A DNA stretch of 64,000 bases from a virus, in IMG/VR virus record IMGVR_UViG_3300021512_000003, positions 1-64,000 of that record. One strand, written 5' to 3'. A program made the translations under genes and the position numbers. The notes under the pieces were generated by a model. That model ran no database searches. It worked only from the letters and a program-made list of their open reading frames with translations, and was not told the DNA's origin. Each line of letters starts with the position of its first letter. The stretch's first letter is position 1. Of this stretch, positions 34,060-43,109 are shown one piece after another.

Positions 34060-34440
34060 GTGATTAGTTATTCCTCTGAACTAGCCCTTAAAAAGGAGAA
34101 GTTAGGGTTGTGGTCTTTAAAACAAGACTTCACATTCTCTTATAACAACAAACAGTACGTTATTAAAAATAATTTTTTAACTGATCTTGCTAGTGTACCT
34201 TTTCCGCTATCGTTGTGGCTGAAGCCTGATGGAGTATATAAAGAGTCTGCTGTTATACATGATTGGTTCTTAAAGGAGATGTACAACGGTAACTTAAACA
34301 TCTCTCGTAAGTATGCTTCTAACGCCTTCCTCGCTAGTCTCCGGTATCAAAATATACCAATGTATAAAATAATCATCCTTTACTCTGGTGTCCGGTTGTA
34401 CGACTTCTGTAAATATCTACAAAAGGATTTATTAAAATGA
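34060..34440 (+). CDS. DUF1353 protein
   Basis: 126 residues from a GTG. LTDLASVPFPLSLWLKPDGVYKESAVIHDWFL is the DUF1353 signature (TDLASxP ... A.VIHDWLY). The family is common in phage tail or lysis regions with unknown function. It lies among baseplate genes. Confidence 0.78.
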   Translation: MISYSSELALKKEKLGLWSLKQDFTFSYNNKQYVIKNNFLTDLASVPFPLSLWLKPDGVYKESAVIHDWFLKEMYNGNLNISRKYASNAFLASLRYQNIPMYKIIILYSGVRLYDFCKYLQKDLLK

Positions 34441-34472
34441 AGGGAAAGACAATGTTATTTAGGGGGCAGTAA

Positions 34473-35366
34473 GTGACAGATACAGTATTCCAGAACGGCG
34501 TAACAATAGTTGAGGCTGATTGGCTCAATGATGTAAATAGAGTCCAGTATACAATAGCTGGTAATCCAGTAGATTTAGCAGAGATGCAGGTAAACCTAGG
34601 TATTTCTTCTAAAGCTAATATCTCTGGTGACGTGGCGCAGGATTTTGCAGCAAAAGATTTAGTAGCTACTGGAGACATCACGTTAGGCACAAATAATACC
34701 AGCGCCTTACGGGTGACCGACACCGCGGGGGAACGGATCGATGCTATCCGGATGGACTCGTTCGACAATTTGCGGATTGGCGATTCTTCTGGCGTCGATT
34801 TTCTTCAGATCGACTCACTGTTTGACCAAAAATTTAATATTGCGGGGTCAGAGGGGTTTAGGGTAACCGGCACGGGGTCAAAAACCACCGGGGTGCATGA
34901 GGTCACTTCCGGTGTTAAGTTCCCCTCAACACAAGTGCCAAGTGCAGACCCTAACACGCTGGATGATTACGAGGAAGGGACATGGACGCCTTCTTTAAGT
35001 GGCTCCGTGACCGCAGGGGACACCACATATATTACTCAAAATGGATGGTACACAAAAAATGGGAATGTCGTAACCGTACAGGGTCGAATAACGGTAGACC
35101 TAAAAGGCACCTTAGATGGTCTTGTGCAGATAGACAGCCTTCCCTTTACATCATCCAGTATAAGTAACTCTTACGGAACATGCACAATCAGCTTTGCGGA
35201 GGGTTTGGCTATTACTGCCGGGGAGAGTATAACGGGATTTGTTCAGCAGGGTGCTACTTTTATTCGCTTGCGGATTTGGAACGCTGCTACAGGGAGTGTG
35301 TACTACGATGACGCTGGGCTAACAGACGGCGCGGACTTTATGTTTGTTGCGGTATACAAGGTATAA
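34473..35366 (+). CDS. Tail fibre protein, mosaic
   Basis: 297 residues from a GTG. The N-terminal 75 residues match local base use. From about 34690 the DNA becomes GC-richer (CCGACACCGCGGGGGAAC, GGATCGATGCTATCC), marking a switched-in receptor-binding part. The C-terminal region (LDDYEEGTWTPSLSGSVTAGDTTYITQNGWYTKNGNVVTVQGRI) is a common phage fibre tip module. Confidence 0.72.
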   Translation: MTDTVFQNGVTIVEADWLNDVNRVQYTIAGNPVDLAEMQVNLGISSKANISGDVAQDFAAKDLVATGDITLGTNNTSALRVTDTAGERIDAIRMDSFDNLRIGDSSGVDFLQIDSLFDQKFNIAGSEGFRVTGTGSKTTGVHEVTSGVKFPSTQVPSADPNTLDDYEEGTWTPSLSGSVTAGDTTYITQNGWYTKNGNVVTVQGRITVDLKGTLDGLVQIDSLPFTSSSISNSYGTCTISFAEGLAITAGESITGFVQQGATFIRLRIWNAATGSVYYDDAGLTDGADFMFVAVYKV

Positions 35367-35369
35367 AAT

Positions 35370-35966
35370 ATGATCACTAAACGGTATGAACAGAAGCTAG
35401 AAATTATGGACGATGGCCGGATTCAATGTTTGTTATCTACAATCGTAATCATGGATGGAGTAGAGATGGCTCCGAAGTTCCATCGTCATGTTGTTGATGT
35501 TGATGATGACCTGACCAATCAATCAGAGCGGGTTAAAGCTATCGCCCCTTTGATCTGGACGCAAGAAGTAAAAGCCGCGAGGTCAACATTCAAAGCCAAT
35601 CCAGAAGCCACAACAGCTATAACCCAAGGCATTGTAGAGAAAACTAAGGCAATCAATCACGTCCTACCAAGCGGGGCAATCGTCCAGCAAGTGTTCGATA
35701 TTGTAGAAGAGGACGGGGTAGAGGTTGGGATAGCCGCGCGGCCTAACAAATTGATTGACGTAGAAGCAGACACTACAAACGAATCTGAGCAAGTTAAAGG
35801 TTTGGCGCTTGGCACATGGAATCAAGAAGTAAAGGCCGCAGCTAATGCACGAAGGATCGCCACTATTGCAGAAAAAGGTAAGGCACTTCCTGAAGTGGTA
35901 GCGACAGCGAAAGCCAAGGCTAAGGAAGACACTGATTCTGTAGCAGGGAAAGCAGCAAGGACATAA
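35370..35966 (+). CDS. Hypothetical protein linked to the tail fibre
   Basis: 198 residues, helical, with an internal repeat: SERVKAIAPLIWTQEVKAA and SEQVKGLALGTWNQEVKAA. It lies 3 nt after the fibre gene and shares its higher GC, so both probably arrived together. It could be a fibre assembly factor or fibre component. Confidence 0.6.
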   Translation: MITKRYEQKLEIMDDGRIQCLLSTIVIMDGVEMAPKFHRHVVDVDDDLTNQSERVKAIAPLIWTQEVKAARSTFKANPEATTAITQGIVEKTKAINHVLPSGAIVQQVFDIVEEDGVEVGIAARPNKLIDVEADTTNESEQVKGLALGTWNQEVKAAANARRIATIAEKGKALPEVVATAKAKAKEDTDSVAGKAART

Positions 35967-35994
35967 CAGAGTACAACTACTTTAGGGGGAGAGG

Positions 35995-37446
35995 ATGGCT
36001 GGACTGAGTAGTGACGGTTTAACTATAAAAAGATTACCAGAGATTATTGATGAAATAACTACCTCCGAAAGGAATAACATTTCTTCTAACATCTCAACAG
36101 AAGATGATGAAGTCTTAGGACAACTAAACAACATTATTGGAACGTCTCTTGCAGAGCTTTGGGAGCTAGTTGAGTCAGTTAATGACAACTTTAATGTAGA
36201 TAAGGCAGAAGGTAGAAACTTAGACGACCTTGCAGCCTTAGTAGGTATTTCTCGGATTGCTGCCTTAAAGACAACAGGCTCTGCAAGATTTACCGGAGTT
36301 GACGGCTCTGTAGTCCCTCTTGGAGCTTTAGCACAGAACCCTGTGAGTCTTGATAGGTTTCTAACAACAGAGGTGGTGAACATACAAGCAACTGCTTGCT
36401 ATGCTGCAACTATAACACCAGCACAAGTGTTAGACTCTACCTTGTATCGACTCACTATCAACACAACAGATTACGATTTCACCACCACTGGCTCTGCAAC
36501 GGATGTTCAGATCATACAAGGACTACAGGGGCTTATTGCTGTAGATACAGCAGCAACATGGATAGCAACACTAAACACAGAGAGTACACTCCTAACAATA
36601 ACAACAGATGATCCTAATGACATCTCTATTATAACCACCACGCTATTGACAGCAGATAGCGTTACGGTAGACGGTAGTATAGAGGCAGAGATTGCAGGGG
36701 CTGTTATTGCTCCTCCCAACTCAGTGATCTCTGTAGTGAGTAGTGTTGCTGGATGGGATGAAGTTACTAACCCAGAAGCCTTGACTGCAGGCAGAGCAGA
36801 AGAGTTAGACGAAGAGCTTAGGCTCCGTATAAGGGTGAGTCAGCAGATCAATGGTCTCTCTACAGTAGATGCTATTGAAGATGTAGTGTCCACTGTAGCA
36901 GGGGTGTCTAGTGTTCAGGTGATTGAGAATGTCACTCTCGTAACAGACGCTTTCGGAAGACCCGCTAAGAGCTTTGAGACGCTTGTAGACGGCGGTACAG
37001 ACTTAGACGTAGCTCAGGCTATATGGGTCTCAAAAGCAGCAGGAATAGCCACGTATGGAGGCTTAAGCGTAAGTGTTATTGATAGTAAGGGAAGACAGCG
37101 TGATGTTAACTTCTCAAGACCAGAAGACATCTACCTTGCCTTTAGGATAACCTATAGTTTGTATGATGAGGAAACCTTTCCAACAGAGGGTGAGCAGGCT
37201 ATAAAAGATGCTGTTGTTGCTACAACCTCCCTACTACAACTAGACGAGGATGTAATCCCCTCTAGGTATTACGGCCCAATCTACAATGCTGTATCTGGTA
37301 TTGATTCCTTAACTGTAGAAGTGCAAGCACTGGTTAACCAAGGTGACACCCCTTCAGGTGGTTCTTGGCAAACTACAAAACTTGCTATATCGTTTAACGG
37401 TAGAGGGACTACAGTAGACACAGATATAACAATAGTAGCGGTGTAG
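35995..37446 (+). CDS. Baseplate J-like protein
   Basis: 483 residues. Contains AEGRNLDDLAALVGISRIAALKTTGSARFTGVDGSVVPLGAL and EELRLRIRVSQQINGLSTVDAIEDVVSTVAGVSSVQVIEN, the gpJ/gp47-type wedge pattern. It joins the wedges to the hub. The AGGAT start is spaced normally. Confidence 0.88.
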   Translation: MAGLSSDGLTIKRLPEIIDEITTSERNNISSNISTEDDEVLGQLNNIIGTSLAELWELVESVNDNFNVDKAEGRNLDDLAALVGISRIAALKTTGSARFTGVDGSVVPLGALAQNPVSLDRFLTTEVVNIQATACYAATITPAQVLDSTLYRLTINTTDYDFTTTGSATDVQIIQGLQGLIAVDTAATWIATLNTESTLLTITTDDPNDISIITTTLLTADSVTVDGSIEAEIAGAVIAPPNSVISVVSSVAGWDEVTNPEALTAGRAEELDEELRLRIRVSQQINGLSTVDAIEDVVSTVAGVSSVQVIENVTLVTDAFGRPAKSFETLVDGGTDLDVAQAIWVSKAAGIATYGGLSVSVIDSKGRQRDVNFSRPEDIYLAFRITYSLYDEETFPTEGEQAIKDAVVATTSLLQLDEDVIPSRYYGPIYNAVSGIDSLTVEVQALVNQGDTPSGGSWQTTKLAISFNGRGTTVDTDITIVAV

Positions 37447-37449
37447 CTT

Positions 37450-38220
37450 ATGGCCTTACCTAGAGTTTTTAATCACTTAGAGCAAGGGTCAGAAAGGCTG
37501 CTTTGGCAGTGGAGAAACTCTCCTAATCTAAAGGGACTCCTTCAAAGCTACATGGAGAGTGTACAGGAAGTAGAGACCACACTCTTTCAAATGCTAAACG
37601 CAAGGGGCTTAGATACAGCAACAGGAGAACAGCTAGACATCCTTGGGAAGATTATTGGAGAGCCTAGGACAGGAAGAAGTGATGAAGTCTACAGAGAAGC
37701 CCTTAAGCAGAGGGTGGTGGTTAATAATGCTGATGGGTCTACTGAGGTTGTATTAGAACTTATTCAGCTTGTTACAGGTGCTTCAAGAGTTACCTTCTTT
37801 GAGCACTACCCCGCATCACTAATACCTTTTGCAACAAGTGAACCTTCACTAGAAACCCTCTTACTGATGGTTAAGGCTAAGTCGGCAGGGGTCAGATTAA
37901 CACAGATGTTGTTTGACCCAACAGATGCTACAGTGATACCTCAAGAAGTAGGGGATGTCTCCGGAGGCAACCTTGTAACAGATGTAGGTGACCTTATTGT
38001 TGATGACAATGGAAATAATATCTCTGTAACTGTATATGGCACAGTAAGCCCTGGCTTATCCCCACTAGCTTCGACTAATGACCCACCAGGAACCAGTGCG
38101 CTCGCTTCTGTTGTATCTTTTGAGATACCAATTTCTGAGGCTACCATCTTAGTAGATAACAACGGTAATGAGATAGTAGATGATAACAGCAACCAAATAC
38201 AAATAGTAATCCCAGACTAA
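37450..38220 (+). CDS. Baseplate wedge protein, DUF2612/gpI-like
   Basis: 256 residues. RGLDTATGEQLDILGKIIGEPRTGRSDEVYREALKQRVVVNNADGSTEVVLELIQLVTGAS is the DUF2612 pattern, found just after gpJ. The C-terminus has two copies of LVDNNGNEIVDDN-like text (VDDNGNNISV, VDNNGNEIVDDNSNQI). Confidence 0.78.
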   Translation: MALPRVFNHLEQGSERLLWQWRNSPNLKGLLQSYMESVQEVETTLFQMLNARGLDTATGEQLDILGKIIGEPRTGRSDEVYREALKQRVVVNNADGSTEVVLELIQLVTGASRVTFFEHYPASLIPFATSEPSLETLLLMVKAKSAGVRLTQMLFDPTDATVIPQEVGDVSGGNLVTDVGDLIVDDNGNNISVTVYGTVSPGLSPLASTNDPPGTSALASVVSFEIPISEATILVDNNGNEIVDDNSNQIQIVIPD

Positions 38221-38229
38221 GGAGTGGAT

Positions 38230-38568
38230 ATGGCTACTAGACCAACTGATGATTTTGTGTGGGCCACTGACAGTATCACTGAGCCTGTCTCAGGCTTACC
38301 TAACAAGACGGCCCCAACACCAGAGCTTGCTGCTTCTGGTCTCATAGGTAATGAGAATCTAGGCAGACAACACTACAACTACTTATTGAATAACCTCGCT
38401 GGGTGGGTTGCTCACTTAGACGAGAGGCACTCTACGGGGGACTTTGTGTTGGCAGATAGTAGTGAGACAGCTACAACAATTAATGCAAGATTAGGCGGTA
38501 CTTGGAGTGATAAAGGGACGGACACCATAGCAGGTGAGGCAGTCCGTCTATTTAAGAAAACAGCATAA
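38230..38568 (+). CDS. Tail protein following the baseplate wedge
   Basis: 112 residues from the ATG with AGGAG 5 nt upstream. TRPTDDFVWATDSITEPVSGLPNKTAPTPELAASGLIGNENLGRQHYNYLLNNLAGW is a common N-terminal fibre-attachment pattern. The next gene carries the fibre body. Confidence 0.65.
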   Translation: MATRPTDDFVWATDSITEPVSGLPNKTAPTPELAASGLIGNENLGRQHYNYLLNNLAGWVAHLDERHSTGDFVLADSSETATTINARLGGTWSDKGTDTIAGEAVRLFKKTA

Positions 38569-38584
38569 GAGAGGGTAAATAAGA

Positions 38585-39760
38585 ATGACAACAATACAAA
38601 TATCAGGGTTCCCTTCTGCCACTACATTGGCTGATGCTGACATTACACATATTAAGCAAGGGACTACAGACAAGAAGGCTACAATGGCACAGATTAAGAC
38701 TGCTGCTGCTGTTGCTGTAAAGGAAGAAGGCTCTACTGTTGTAGCACAGCCAAAAGCTATTAACTTTTCTGGTGAAGGTGTGTCTGTAACAGACGATAGT
38801 GGGGTAGCTGATGTTGCTATTATAGCAGGGTCTAGTGAAGACAACCTCATTATTAATGGGAACTTTGATATATGGCAGAGAGGTACTTCGTTTACTTATA
38901 CCAACAGCTTCGCTCCTTCTTATGCAGATAGATGGAGAGTGCAAGGTACAGGGGGAGGAACAGTATCTCGTCAAAATCATGTACTCGGTCAAACAGATGT
39001 CCCAGGAGAGCCTGCTCACTTCCTCAGAACAACAGGGGGGAGTGGCGCTATTAGTGTGATACAGCTTGTAGAGGGCGCCCGGTCTCTGGCAGGTCGGACA
39101 ATAACAGTAAGCTTTTACTTAAGGACGGCATCTGCGACTTCGGTAAGAACACAAGTCATTCAGAGGTTTGGAATTGGTGGAAGTGGTGATGTCACACAAG
39201 CTGCCAGTTTTGAATCTGCAACCGTAGGGGCTTTCGCTAAACACTCATTCACATATACCACGGCAGGACTCTCAGGAAAAACGATAGGTACAGGTAGCCA
39301 CACGTATATAAGCATAGAGAGTAACAGCACTCCAAACAACTTTGACATATCTCAAGTAAAAGTAGAGATAGGCGACACAGCCACTCCATTCAAACGCAGA
39401 CACCCCTCAGAAGAGTTAGCCCTTTGCCAGAGGTACTACCAGAAAACATACGAGCTTGATGTCTTCCCAGGAGACACTTCTGAAAACAAAGAGGGGGCTT
39501 TCTTTGGTGTAGTTGTTGGTGGGGCTTCCACTATTGGTTCTTATCATGGCCCAGTTAGGATGAGGGACACACCATCTGTCACTTTCTACTCTGCAAGGAC
39601 AGGAGGGGCTTCTGGGACATTCTGGGACGTCCTTTCTAATACTGACAAGGCTGTTACAGCTGTTGCTTCAGGGGAGACTGGTACAGGTGTTAATCTGAAT
39701 GTTGCTGCTAGCACTACAACCACAATGGGCGGTCACATTGTCTTAGACGCAGAGCTATAA
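38585..39760 (+). CDS. Tail fibre protein with carbohydrate-binding-like domain
   Basis: 391 residues. It starts with a short adaptor (ATTLADADITHIKQGTTDKKATMAQIKTA). Then LIINGNFDIWQRGTSFTYTNSFAPSYADRWRV opens a CBM-like jelly roll common in phage tail fibres, up to VEIGDTATPFKRRHPSEELALCQRYYQKTY. The C-terminal tip is separate. It probably binds the host surface. Confidence 0.75.
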   Translation: MTTIQISGFPSATTLADADITHIKQGTTDKKATMAQIKTAAAVAVKEEGSTVVAQPKAINFSGEGVSVTDDSGVADVAIIAGSSEDNLIINGNFDIWQRGTSFTYTNSFAPSYADRWRVQGTGGGTVSRQNHVLGQTDVPGEPAHFLRTTGGSGAISVIQLVEGARSLAGRTITVSFYLRTASATSVRTQVIQRFGIGGSGDVTQAASFESATVGAFAKHSFTYTTAGLSGKTIGTGSHTYISIESNSTPNNFDISQVKVEIGDTATPFKRRHPSEELALCQRYYQKTYELDVFPGDTSENKEGAFFGVVVGGASTIGSYHGPVRMRDTPSVTFYSARTGGASGTFWDVLSNTDKAVTAVASGETGTGVNLNVAASTTTTMGGHIVLDAEL

Positions 39761-39774
39761 GGAGCAATAGACTA

Positions 39775-40113
39775 ATGCCAGCAGCAGAGACTGGAGCTAT
39801 AACCCTGTCTTGGTCTTTACTTCTCAAATATGTATGGGCACCTTTTATTGGACTTCTGATATGGTTTGGTAAAAGCTTATATGTAAGTGATAAAGAAAAG
39901 ACTACTGAGATAATAGAACTACAGGGGAAGGTTAAAGCCTTAGAGGAACACTCTATTAGTGAAGAGCGGATCAGGGTCTTAATAAAAGAAGCTATGACCC
40001 CTTTGTACGAGGATATGTCAGAAGTCAGTTCCAGCATAAAGGCACTGGCAGAGACAGTGGTTCAGCTACGGATAGATCTTGCTAGGGCAAATGCCTTAAA
40101 GGACGGTGTGTAG
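39775..40113 (+). CDS. Membrane protein with coiled coil, lysis region
   Basis: 112 residues with one membrane helix at about 15-33 (LLKYVWAPFIGLLIWFGKSLY), then a charged coiled coil (LQGKVKALEEHS). The shape resembles phage membrane accessory or holin-like proteins near lysis genes. The stop overlaps the next GTG. Confidence 0.58.
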   Translation: MPAAETGAITLSWSLLLKYVWAPFIGLLIWFGKSLYVSDKEKTTEIIELQGKVKALEEHSISEERIRVLIKEAMTPLYEDMSEVSSSIKALAETVVQLRIDLARANALKDGV

Positions 40114-40583
40114 TGGAGGTAATTAGGAGGTCTTTGAAAGAGGCGTGTTCTAGTAAGGTGGTGTTAGTTAATGATGACGAGGGGGTGCTAACTAAAACCC
40201 TCTCGGCAGAGGGGATTAATACAGTGTTAGTGGGAGGAACACCGAAGTCTATTAGGGGTGTTCTTGGAAAGGTGAAGCCTAACCTAGTTATCGTAAATGT
40301 GGATGGTTGTATAGAGTATGGGAAACACATCTGTAAGGACATAAAAGAAGACAAGACGTTTAGGAATATCCCTGTAATCTTTGTCTCATCTAATGAGAAA
40401 CCAGAGGACAGAAGAGATGCATTCCTCTTTGGCTGTTTAGATTACATAGAGAAGCCCTACGAGGACGATAGGCTCTTAGCTAAGGTTAGGTCTTACATTA
40501 GCTTAGGAAGTGTTGAGCGAAGTATTAAGAGCCTTCTCGTCCACCTAGAGAGTAGGTGCTATTGTAGTGAGAAGGTGGCATGA
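40113..40583 (+). CDS. Receiver-domain protein lacking the phospho-acceptor Asp
   Basis: 156 residues from a GTG. The fold is CheY-like: VVLVNDDEGVL with acidic pair at residues 21-22, NLVIVNVDGC where the usual Asp is Asn62, IPVIFVSS with the Ser/Thr, and YIEKPYEDDRL with the Lys-Pro. The missing Asp makes normal phosphorylation unlikely, so it may act as a pseudo-receiver. It is co-translated between tail and lysis genes, an odd place for a signalling domain. Confidence 0.75.
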   Translation: MEVIRRSLKEACSSKVVLVNDDEGVLTKTLSAEGINTVLVGGTPKSIRGVLGKVKPNLVIVNVDGCIEYGKHICKDIKEDKTFRNIPVIFVSSNEKPEDRRDAFLFGCLDYIEKPYEDDRLLAKVRSYISLGSVERSIKSLLVHLESRCYCSEKVA

Positions 40584-40831
40584 TGGTGAAGCCAGATGAG
40601 AAGGATGCAATGAAGATTAGAAGACATATTGCACTAACTTCTTTTTATAGTTTGCTAGCAACATTATTCATTTGCCTGCTTACTGCACTGTACGGGGATG
40701 AAACTTCAGCAAAGAACATAGCAACAATGGCTATAGTACTCAGCCCTATAATTATCAGCCTCACAGGATTAATCGCTGGGTATAAGTGGCAGTGTGTTCA
40801 AGGGGGGAAGAAGGATGTTGGGACTCAGTAA
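40580..40831 (+). CDS. Putative holin
   Basis: 83 residues with two membrane helices (about 19-37 and 45-66) and charged ends. It lies directly before the Rz pair, the common place for a holin. No endolysin is next to it. Overlaps both neighbours. Confidence 0.6.
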   Translation: MMVKPDEKDAMKIRRHIALTSFYSLLATLFICLLTALYGDETSAKNIATMAIVLSPIIISLTGLIAGYKWQCVQGGKKDVGTQ

Positions 40832-41240
40832 GCTGAAAATGATGGTGGTAGGTGTCTTTGTATTTGCCTTGTTGAGCTTGCTTGTAACAACTAAAGTGGT
40901 CTGGAGTAAGTATCAGAAGCAGGTTGGTATATCTAACAACCTTAGATCACAAGTAGAGCAAACTGTCTCCATCAACCAGACACTTGCAAACACAATAGCT
41001 GAATTAAAAAGACAACAGATTAAGACAGAGGGGATTCTTGCACTAAGAGAGAGAAGAAAGGAAAAAGTAGAGGAAGAACTTCTAAGAAAGGTAGTAAAAA
41101 TAAAGGAGGAGAGGGATGCGTGTCTTGATATGCCTGTTCCTGTTAGCATTCTTAACAGCTTGTACACCAACACAGATAGTGAGGGAGGTAGATATAGTAG
41201 AGAGGAAACCCCCAGCACAACTACTGGAGGCTTGCCCTGA
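40815..41240 (+). CDS. Inner-membrane spanin (Rz-like)
   Basis: 141 residues from the ATG after GAAGAAGG. One N-terminal membrane helix (MMVVGVFVFALLSLLVTTKVVW) and a long periplasmic coiled coil ending in a basic/acidic stretch. With the embedded lipoprotein gene it forms the spanin complex that fuses inner and outer membranes at lysis. Confidence 0.82.
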   Translation: MLGLSKLKMMVVGVFVFALLSLLVTTKVVWSKYQKQVGISNNLRSQVEQTVSINQTLANTIAELKRQQIKTEGILALRERRKEKVEEELLRKVVKIKEERDACLDMPVPVSILNSLYTNTDSEGGRYSREETPSTTTGGLP

Positions 41241-41367
41241 GCCTTCTTTTAGTGGGAGCACTTACAGAGATGTCCTCGTACTGACAGCTGAGCTACAAGC
41301 TGCACTAGAAGACTGTGACTCTAAGCTTTTCTCTATAAGAGAGTTTTACGGAAAAACTCTGAAGTAA
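41116..41367 (+). CDS. Outer-membrane spanin lipoprotein (Rz1-like)
   Basis: 83 residues with a lipoprotein signal LLAFLTAC, lipid-modified Cys16, then a short Pro-containing periplasmic part. Its first half lies inside the Rz gene in another frame, the classic Rz/Rz1 nesting. GGAGAGGG precedes the ATG. Confidence 0.87.
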   Translation: MRVLICLFLLAFLTACTPTQIVREVDIVERKPPAQLLEACPEPSFSGSTYRDVLVLTAELQAALEDCDSKLFSIREFYGKTLK

Positions 41368-41371
41368 ACCC

Positions 41372-41857
41372 TTAACAGAAAACCCCTCCTTGGAGCTTTC
41401 TTAGCTCCCGCTCGAATGATGGGTCACTCCTGTTTCGTAGTTGAGCTTCTTCTGAGGCTACCCTCCTCCCCTCTACGACTTTAGTGACCCATCCCTTATC
41501 TACTCGCTCTTGCCCATACAAATAAGCCCCGAATACAATATCCCCACCAGCACCCCTATGTAAACCTATGTCAAGTCTCCAAGGATACACCTTGGTATCC
41601 AGACCCATATCCCAGAGTAAGGCTCGCCTCTTCTCTTCGGGCATACTGCCCCACCCACCCTCAACTACTACTCTGTCCAACTCCTCAACACCTTTTAGTG
41701 GGTAGTTCAGTCTTAGTGTGATAGGGTCTTCCTCCTTTCTGTACTCTCTGTCTGCTTCCATCTTCTGTATTACAAGGTCTTGGGCTTCTTTCTTTGAATA
41801 CCCTGAATCCAAAAGATTATAGAAAACCTCTTCAAAGTTTACCTGCCAATCCTCCAT
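41372..41857 (-). CDS. Hypothetical protein at the end of the leftward block
   Basis: 161 residues, charged. It ends 5 nt from the stop of the convergent Rz1 gene. Motifs such as YSKKEAQDLVIQKMEADREY and IGLHRGAGGDIVFGAYLYGQ are not assigned to a family. It is the last gene of the leftward nucleotide-metabolism block. Confidence 0.65.
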   Translation of the reverse strand: MEDWQVNFEEVFYNLLDSGYSKKEAQDLVIQKMEADREYRKEEDPITLRLNYPLKGVEELDRVVVEGGWGSMPEEKRRALLWDMGLDTKVYPWRLDIGLHRGAGGDIVFGAYLYGQERVDKGWVTKVVEGRRVASEEAQLRNRSDPSFERELRKLQGGVFC

Positions 41858-41875
41858 TACCCAACCCCTCTTTGC

Positions 41876-41968
41876 TTATGAAGAATGCTCATCATCGTCC
41901 CCTGTTGGCATAAACTTGTATACAAGGACACAGATGATAAGTGTTACAACACCAATTATAAAATTCAC
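41876..41968 (-). CDS. 30-residue single-pass membrane peptide
   Basis: Starts at a GTG overlapping the stop of the upstream gene (GTGA), with AGAGGGG 5 nt before it. Residues 3-18 (FIIGVVTLIICVLVYK) are a membrane helix, and the tail is acidic (GDDDEHSS). The coupled start and strong ribosome binding site support coding. Function unknown. Confidence 0.55.
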   Translation of the reverse strand: MNFIIGVVTLIICVLVYKFMPTGDDDEHSS

Positions 41969-42552
41969 TCAAACCCCTCTTTACATATCTTCTCATCTAT
42001 GTACTCTGGATACTCCACATTACACAGCAACCACTCAACAAAATCCTGCCACTCAGTAAGCCTGTGATCTTGTCTTTGACTCACTATGTTCTGAAGAGCT
42101 TTGTAGTTTGTACAGACCAACCTCTCCTGTAGCCACCCCTCTGGTAAGTTTTTCTTGATTCGGTTAATATCCTTTTTATCTTTCCTGATCACCTCGTTCA
42201 GATTATCAATAGCAGCTAGTGTTGTACCTTTATCGAAGTCAAGACAGGTAGTAAGCCTTTTGTTCAATGTGTGGAGGGTGCTGGAGCTTTGCTTAGTCAC
42301 CCCTGCACGATAGGTGTCAAACTCTGACCAGAAGTCTCTTGAGCTTTGTATGAAGATCCACACCTGTATAGACTCAAGAAACTTATTATGACCACCTCCC
42401 TTATGTGCTAGCTTAGAGGCTCTCTTTTTAGCCCTGCTGTACCTCTCTTCAGTCCAGAAGTCTGTTAGTAGGATGTTGTGGTCATAGTATGACAAACTCA
42501 TACCAAGTAATGCCTGCTCATGGCCAGCTTCTTTTAACATAGAACAAATCAA
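41965..42552 (-). CDS. Phage protein, possibly ThyX-like
   Basis: 195 residues. Segments such as NKFLESIQVWIFIQSSRDFWSEFDTYRAG and KKNLPEGWLQERLVCTNYKALQNIVSQRQDHRL resemble phage proteins related to flavin-dependent thymidylate synthase, but the RHRxxSxNxxSxR motif is not present as such. It stands next to nucleotide enzymes. Treat the name as tentative. Confidence 0.42.
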   Translation of the reverse strand: MICSMLKEAGHEQALLGMSLSYYDHNILLTDFWTEERYSRAKKRASKLAHKGGGHNKFLESIQVWIFIQSSRDFWSEFDTYRAGVTKQSSSTLHTLNKRLTTCLDFDKGTTLAAIDNLNEVIRKDKKDINRIKKNLPEGWLQERLVCTNYKALQNIVSQRQDHRLTEWQDFVEWLLCNVEYPEYIDEKICKEGFE

Positions 42553-43109
42553 GATTTAACCTCTGTCTCAAGAGCTTTAATAATCTGTGGTAGGGAACAC
42601 CACTCCCTGAAAGAATGGACTACACAGGACAAAGGGACATCTTGCCTAAACCCAGTCTCGAATCTGAGCTTAGGGGTTTCTGCTGGAAGGGAGTTTAGGA
42701 ATACGTTCCTATCGTCTATTGCTATATCACAAGAAACAGCATACTTCTCCTTTGTAGCTGCAAACCCCTCCATGAAAGGAAAATACCTGTCAAGAAACCT
42801 GTACTTGCTCCTGAAGTGATTGCCTTTACAGTGAGATGCAAAGAATATGTTATACTCTTCACTTAAATCTCTCAGAGCTTCAACAGAGCCTTTTATAGGC
42901 ACACCCATGTCATACAATCCCTCATTCCTCCAGAAGTCCATAGGGTCTGTTGTTTGTGGGAAGTAGGTAGATAAGTCGTAGTCTACAAGACCTCGTTCTG
43001 GGTACTCCTTTTCTACCTTTGTCTGAAGCTCAAGCCACCTCCACCAAGTTCGAGATAAATCTACAACAGTGAGGTCAACGTCTACAAGTATTCTCTTCTT
43101 AACTGACAT
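42549..43109 (-). CDS. HAD-family 5'(3')-deoxyribonucleotidase-like protein
   Basis: 186 residues. The motif DVDLTVVD at residues 9-16 is the HAD DxDxT/V nucleophile site, and CDIAIDDR near residue 128 is the Asp pair motif, with Lys in TKEKY before it. It resembles phage NT5C-type nucleotidases that adjust dNTP pools. Overlaps both neighbours. Confidence 0.75.
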   Translation of the reverse strand: MSVKKRILVDVDLTVVDLSRTWWRWLELQTKVEKEYPERGLVDYDLSTYFPQTTDPMDFWRNEGLYDMGVPIKGSVEALRDLSEEYNIFFASHCKGNHFRSKYRFLDRYFPFMEGFAATKEKYAVSCDIAIDDRNVFLNSLPAETPKLRFETGFRQDVPLSCVVHSFREWCSLPQIIKALETEVKS

